Origin: a virus
Reading direction: 5' to 3' (one strand)
Length of the DNA: 22,086 nt
IMG/VR virus record: IMGVR_UViG_3300027896_000250
Span: 1-22,086 of that record
The stretch's first letter is position 1, and every line of letters begins with the position of its first letter. Positions 18,668-22,086 of this stretch are shown here, piece after piece. A program made the translations under genes and the position numbers. Under the pieces are notes generated by a model that saw only the letters and a program-made list of their open reading frames with translations, was not told the DNA's origin and searched no databases.

Positions 18668-20180
18668 GGCCACCGTTCAACAGGTAGTTAATGACATAAT
18701 CCCCGATTGGGCACCACTACCAGGACAGCAGACGTTGGCTTATGAGTCCGAGGCTGATGAACTTTTCTACGGCGGCGCGGCGGGGGGTGCGAAGTCTGAC
18801 CTGCTTCTCGGCCTGGGTCTGACAAAGCATATCCAGGGCATCGTCTACCGGCGTGAATCAACACAGCTCGAGGGGCTCACCCGGCGCCTAATTTACGATA
18901 TCCTAGGAAACAACAAAGGCTGGAACGACACGAAACATATGCTTCGAAGGGGTGGGAAGATCCTCGAATTCGGTTCATGTAAAGATGCCGGTGATGAGAT
19001 TTCTTACCAAGGCCGACCTCACGACTTTGTTGGCTTCGATGAGATTACGCATTTCCTTGAATCACAATACCGCTTCTTGATCGGCTGGAATCGTACGACA
19101 CGCCCAGGGCAGCGTTGTAGAGTGGTTTGCACGGGCAACCCGCCCACGGAAGCCGAGGGCCGCTGGGTTATCCAGTATTGGGCACCATGGCTTGACCCGC
19201 AACATCCAAACCCCGCGCAGCCTGGCGAGCTTCGATGGTTTACAACGATTGACGGCAAGGACAAGGAGCTACCGAATAGCGATCCGGTTTTGGTCGAGGG
19301 TGTCATGGTTCAGCCCAAATCCCGCACATTCATACCGTCCAAGGTCACTGACAACCCCTTCCTGATGGCCACTGGCTATATGTCTACCCTCCAGGCTTTA
19401 CCTGAACCGCTCAGATCGCAGATGCTCAAGGGCGATTTTCAGGCGGGGATATCCGACGACCTTTGGCAAATCATTCCGACTTCATGGGTAGACGCTGCCA
19501 TGAAACGCTGGACGATTGAAGGCAAGCGAGGATTCATGACCTCTTCCGGCGTGGACGTGGCCAGGGGCGGGACTGCTGAAACAATAGTCTCTACGCGGTA
19601 TGGCACCTGGTTTGATGAATTGAGGTGTTTCCCGGGATCCGAGACGCCGAATGGTCCGATAACCGCCGGCTTGGTCATTTCCGTTGTGCGTGATGGCGCT
19701 CCCGTTCATATCGATGTTGTGGGCGTAGGCGGGTCTCCATACGATCACCTTATCGAGAACAATGTCCAGGCCGTGCCCATAAGCAGCGCGTCGACCGAGA
19801 ACCTTGATGGCCAGGTAGACAAGGCCTCCGGGAGATTGACCTTCCGGAACTGGCGCTCGCTCATGTGGTGGCGGTTCAGGGAAGCTCTTGACCCGATGTT
19901 CAATGCAAACGTAGATCCCCGGGCCCCCGACTATCAGGCGCCCCTCGCTCTTCCTCCGGACCCGAAGCTCAAAGCCGACTTGTGTGCGCCAAGATGGAAA
20001 CCAACGGCAAGCGGCATTCTGGTAGAGCCGAAGGAAGACATTGTTAAGCGGCTGCATCGATCACCGGACCGAGGCGACGCCGTAGTTTATTGCTGGGTGA
20101 ACACGCCGAAGATCACGCCGAAGCATGCAGGCAGTGATTGGCGGAAGCGTAAGCCGAAGGGTTCATGGAGGACGACGTGA
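18582..20180 (+). CDS. terL: Terminase large subunit (packaging ATPase/nuclease)
   Basis: A 532-residue motor protein that translocates DNA into the prohead and cuts it. N-terminal ATPase: variant Walker A YGGAAGGAKSD (63-73), Walker B FVGFDE (149-154, catalytic Glu last), and coupling motif CTGNPP (183-188). C-terminal RNase H-like nuclease: GVDVARGG (D325), a central VVGVGGSPYD (about 387-396) and the closing RGDAVVYC (about 503-510) provide acidic metal ligands. Full length and intact. AAAGG lies five bases before the ATG; an internal Met at 18624 is a weaker alternative. It is translated through an 86-base overlap with the small subunit. Confidence 0.93.
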   Translation: MDQNQTPQPNVGSVMELATILSFLSPEDKATVQQVVNDIIPDWAPLPGQQTLAYESEADELFYGGAAGGAKSDLLLGLGLTKHIQGIVYRRESTQLEGLTRRLIYDILGNNKGWNDTKHMLRRGGKILEFGSCKDAGDEISYQGRPHDFVGFDEITHFLESQYRFLIGWNRTTRPGQRCRVVCTGNPPTEAEGRWVIQYWAPWLDPQHPNPAQPGELRWFTTIDGKDKELPNSDPVLVEGVMVQPKSRTFIPSKVTDNPFLMATGYMSTLQALPEPLRSQMLKGDFQAGISDDLWQIIPTSWVDAAMKRWTIEGKRGFMTSSGVDVARGGTAETIVSTRYGTWFDELRCFPGSETPNGPITAGLVISVVRDGAPVHIDVVGVGGSPYDHLIENNVQAVPISSASTENLDGQVDKASGRLTFRNWRSLMWWRFREALDPMFNANVDPRAPDYQAPLALPPDPKLKADLCAPRWKPTASGILVEPKEDIVKRLHRSPDRGDAVVYCWVNTPKITPKHAGSDWRKRKPKGSWRTT

Positions 20181-20281
20181 AGCCCGACCGAGATTACTCA
20201 GAGCACAAGGTATTGGAGATCTGCTACTGCGTCTGGTTGATTATTCTTTTATTGCTGTCGTGGTTTGTGAGTAGGTGTTGA
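20177..20281 (+). CDS. Tiny membrane protein (34 residues, GTG start)
   Basis: The GTG overlaps the terminase stop as GTGA, with GGAGG five bases upstream. The protein (VKPDRDYSEHKVLEICYC...) has one membrane helix (starts VWLIILLLLSWFV). The next gene starts directly after its stop. Strong translation signals support it in spite of its size. Function unknown. Confidence 0.55.
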   Translation: MKPDRDYSEHKVLEICYCVWLIILLLLSWFVSRC

Positions 20282-20506
20282 ATGAAAGCTGACGCGACAT
20301 GCAAATACTGTGGTGCGAAGCTCTTCCTGGGGAAGAGTAAAGACATTACCCCGAACCTCCGGAGAAGTGCGCTTTATCTGTTTGAGAAGGGGCATTCGAA
20401 GTGTGTCGAAGGTGTGCAGTTTTTCGTTTGGCCGGTAAAGAAGATCACCCTGGAAGAAGCCAGGGAATTATATCCAAAGAAGGAAGAAGAAGGAGGTTCA
20501 GGATGA
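20282..20506 (+). CDS. Small protein with CxxC zinc-knuckle-like start
   Basis: A 74-residue protein. CKYCGAKLF (residues 7-15) and a further cysteine in HSKCVEG suggest metal binding, followed by a beta segment (VQFFVWPVKKITL) and an acidic-basic tail (KKEEEGGSG). It starts immediately after the tiny membrane protein's stop and overlaps the next gene by ATGA. Function unknown. Confidence 0.55.
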   Translation: MKADATCKYCGAKLFLGKSKDITPNLRRSALYLFEKGHSKCVEGVQFFVWPVKKITLEEARELYPKKEEEGGSG

Positions 20507-21144
20507 TCTACCAGCTTGGAGCATTGAAAAAAGAGTTTCATCATATCGCCAACCGCGACGCTGAGCCCGTGGTCTACGAGCCGACAATGGTCATTCTCAA
20601 CGAACGGCTGAAAGGCCGCAGCTTCCATATCCCGCAAGATGCGCTCTGGAAGTACATCGAGCCAGCAGACAATGAGAACGCAGCCGAGGCGGACAAAGCA
20701 GATTTTGCAGAGATGCTGAAAGCTATCGATGAACGGCGCGTCAATGTCAAGGCTCGCATGCGGCTTACCCCACTGAGCAATGCCCTTGAATGGGACAAGA
20801 TACTCTTGGAGCAATGGCAGATTCAGATTTCCATAAAGGCAGTGACATTCGCTATGCAGGCCGCGAGGCGAAGCAAAATGCTATTGTGCTTGGTCTTTAA
20901 TCTATCCCTCTGCCTGCAAATATTCGAGATAGCCGTTTCCGGTGAATCCATGGCCCAGCTTCTAATGTTCATCCAGGACGGCCTTGACGAGCTTAAGAAT
21001 ATGGCGCCGGCGGAAGAAGAGAAGGGCGAAGTGGTCGGCGAGGTCACGCTGTACGATGGCGGGACGAAGATCGGCAGCGCTCCGGTGACTGTTACAGAAA
21101 CGCAGATCCTCACGGAGCACAGCGAGACAGAAGGCGAGGCATAA
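20503..21144 (+). CDS. Hypothetical phage protein between terminase and portal
   Basis: A 213-residue protein from the ATG giving MIYQLGALKKEFHHI, with AGGAGG about six bases upstream; a longer frame from 20401 overlaps the previous gene and lacks such a site. Residues 45-90 are helical and acidic; a hydrophobic patch follows (LLCLVFNLSLCLQIFEIAV, about 127-145), possibly a buried helix or short membrane segment. The C-terminus is acidic and beta-like (VTLYDGGTKIGSAPVTVTET). Not recognised; genes in this place often encode packaging or head accessory factors. Confidence 0.5.
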   Translation: MIYQLGALKKEFHHIANRDAEPVVYEPTMVILNERLKGRSFHIPQDALWKYIEPADNENAAEADKADFAEMLKAIDERRVNVKARMRLTPLSNALEWDKILLEQWQIQISIKAVTFAMQAARRSKMLLCLVFNLSLCLQIFEIAVSGESMAQLLMFIQDGLDELKNMAPAEEEKGEVVGEVTLYDGGTKIGSAPVTVTETQILTEHSETEGEA

Positions 21145-21344
21145 TGAAAAATCTTGCGCCGGAAGGCCGCGAAATGGTTAATGGATTGACGCAGCTTTTA
21201 TACAAAGAAAAAATTTTTGTTGACATTCATACCCGAGCTGGTGTAAAAAGCATTCCAATAGAAGACTGTTTCAATGGCCGCGTGGTTATATTCTTTCATC
21301 AAGGCGGCTATGCTGGGTCTGAAAAGCATGTGAAAATAAAATAA
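21144..21344 (+). CDS. Small hypothetical protein
   Basis: A 66-residue protein whose ATG overlaps the upstream stop (TAATG), suggesting coupled translation. It has a helix (EGREMVNGLTQLLYKEK) and two strands (IFVDIHTRAG, GRVVIFFHQGG). No family is recognised. It is the last gene before a terminator-like hairpin. Confidence 0.5.
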   Translation: MKNLAPEGREMVNGLTQLLYKEKIFVDIHTRAGVKSIPIEDCFNGRVVIFFHQGGYAGSEKHVKIK

Positions 21345-21386
21345 TCTCCATATAGGACAGCGAACACGCTCCCCGCCGGAAAACGG

Positions 21387-21435
21387 ACGCTCCTATCTTT
21401 TGTGGCAGAGATGCCACGGGTAGGGGCGTTTTTTT
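21387..21435 (+). terminator. Terminator-like hairpin overlapping the portal ribosome binding site
   Basis: An outer stem ACGCTCCTA (21387-21395) pairs with TAGGGGCGT (21421-21429, one G-T pair) and encloses an inner perfect hairpin GTGGCA/TGCCAC (21402-21407/21412-21417). Seven T residues follow (21429-21435), as in an intrinsic terminator. The ATG of the portal gene comes immediately after, and AGGGG in the 3' arm is the only ribosome binding site in range, so the structure may control both transcription and translation. Confidence 0.6.
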
Positions 21436-22086
21436 ATGTCTTCAACTCTGGACGATGTATCAACCTCCCGGAGCGGTATTCCACACGCCCGACGCAAGAG
21501 CAAAGGCCAGTACGTCTTCGAAGATTCCAAAGACCCGAAAAATCCCCTCGATCAAGAAGACGCGCAAGAACGGCTCCGCAAGCTCATGCAGTGGCGGCGC
21601 CAGGCCCGTATAGCCCAGGCCGACAACCGCATGGAGATGGCCACCGATGAGGATTTCTACGATGGCATCCAGTACACGCCGGAAGATCTCAACGTCCTTC
21701 TTGCCCGCAATCAAGCCCCTCTCGTCTACAACGTCACCAAGAATACCGTCAACTGGATACTCGGTACTGAACGCAAGTCTCGCATAGATTATCGCGTACT
21801 GCCCCGCAAGAAAAAGGGTGCACAGTCCGCGAAGATCAAGACGAAGATGTTCAAATACCTCAATGACGTCAACAGCGGCGAGTATATGCGCTCGCTGGCT
21901 TTTGAAGATTGCGTCAAGGCTGGCCTCGGCTGGATAGAAGTAGGCGCCCGCAACATCAAATGGGATGAGTCTATCTTCATTCGTCGTGAATCGTGGCGTA
22001 ATATGTGGTTCGACCACCTATGCCGCGAGCCTAACGGTATAGACCAGCGTTATCTCTTCCGTGAAAAGTGGACTGACCTTGATGTG
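21436..22086 (+). CDS. Portal protein, N-terminal part (cut by window end)
   Basis: The frame from ATG 21436 stays open for 217 codons to the end of the window. Features typical of P22-like portal proteins are DEDFYDGIQYTPEDLN, RNQAPLVYNVTKNTVNWILGTERKSRIDYRVLP (read in parts), KTKMFKYLNDVNSGEYMRSLAFEDCVKAGLGWIEVG and RRESWRNMWFDHLCREPNG. The portal forms the dodecameric entry ring through which the terminase pumps DNA. It directly follows the terminase genes as expected. AGGGG nine bases upstream is the likely ribosome binding site and lies in a hairpin stem. Confidence 0.82.
   Translation, partial: MSSTLDDVSTSRSGIPHARRKSKGQYVFEDSKDPKNPLDQEDAQERLRKLMQWRRQARIAQADNRMEMATDEDFYDGIQYTPEDLNVLLARNQAPLVYNVTKNTVNWILGTERKSRIDYRVLPRKKKGAQSAKIKTKMFKYLNDVNSGEYMRSLAFEDCVKAGLGWIEVGARNIKWDESIFIRRESWRNMWFDHLCREPNGIDQRYLFREKWTDLDV

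Noticed and set aside
19482-20057. Minus-strand frame opposite the large terminase
   Set aside because: Pure shadow of a well-supported gene; no ribosome binding site or domain.
21460-22017. Minus-strand frame opposite the portal gene
   Set aside because: The plus-strand frame has clear portal signatures and stays open to the window end; the minus frame is a shadow.
1-22086. tRNA genes, CRISPR arrays, insertion sequences, retron or DGR elements
   Set aside because: I found no cloverleaf, spaced direct repeats, transposase or reverse transcriptase. The repeats present are coding or operator-like and have no spacers.

Overview
The window is almost entirely temperate bacteriophage DNA. The host was probably Gram-negative, because there is a two-component spanin pair (inner-membrane Rz-like plus nested outer-membrane lipoprotein Rz1-like), which only makes sense with an outer membrane. 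Some gene families (Gp37/Gp68-type radical SAM protein, ASCH protein, phage metallopeptidase, small Cys-rich proteins) suggest an environmental proteobacterium or relative, perhaps a deltaproteobacterium-like host. That is inference; no host gene, rRNA or tRNA is visible.

Layout. (1) 1-2385, plus strand: end of a late operon with a hypothetical protein, a small membrane protein, Rz/Rz1, a three-helix holin candidate, a secreted lytic transglycosylase and a small protein. (2) 2373-13775, minus strand: one long leftward early operon of tightly packed genes, many overlapping by ATGA. Reading from its promoter it carries small membrane and Cys-rich proteins, an Ala-rich repeat protein, a putative recombination protein, a Rad50/SbcC-like ATPase split over two genes, an HNH endonuclease, a UvrD-like helicase, a radical SAM remnant, a winged-helix protein, an intact Gp37/Gp68 (DUF5131) protein, and finally an excisionase-like HTH gene and the tyrosine integrase. 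(3) 13776-14124: the switch region, with two divergent sigma70-type promoters, three related 16-bp operator-like sites and a leftward terminator. (4) 14125-18129, plus strand: a Cro-like repressor, a NinG remnant, an ASCH protein, small proteins, a replication initiator with iteron-like 12-bp repeats inside its own reading frame, and a metallopeptidase. (5) 18101-22086, plus strand: small and large terminase, four small genes, a terminator-like hairpin, and the start of the portal gene, which runs off the window.

How it works together (inference): the repressor would hold both divergent promoters shut. On induction the leftward operon supplies recombination/repair functions and, at its far end, Xis and Int for excision. 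The rightward operon supplies replication and then packaging. Because the lysis genes abut the integrase directly while terminase and portal lie on the far side, the gene order fits a circular or circularly permuted phage genome better than one linear integrated prophage.

Most noteworthy: the Rad50-like ATPase split near a CxxC zinc-hook-like motif, with an altered Walker B; the 12-bp iteron arrays inside the replication gene; the three-operator switch with nearly leaderless transcripts; the internally deleted radical SAM gene; and the hairpin whose 3' arm holds the probable portal ribosome binding site.
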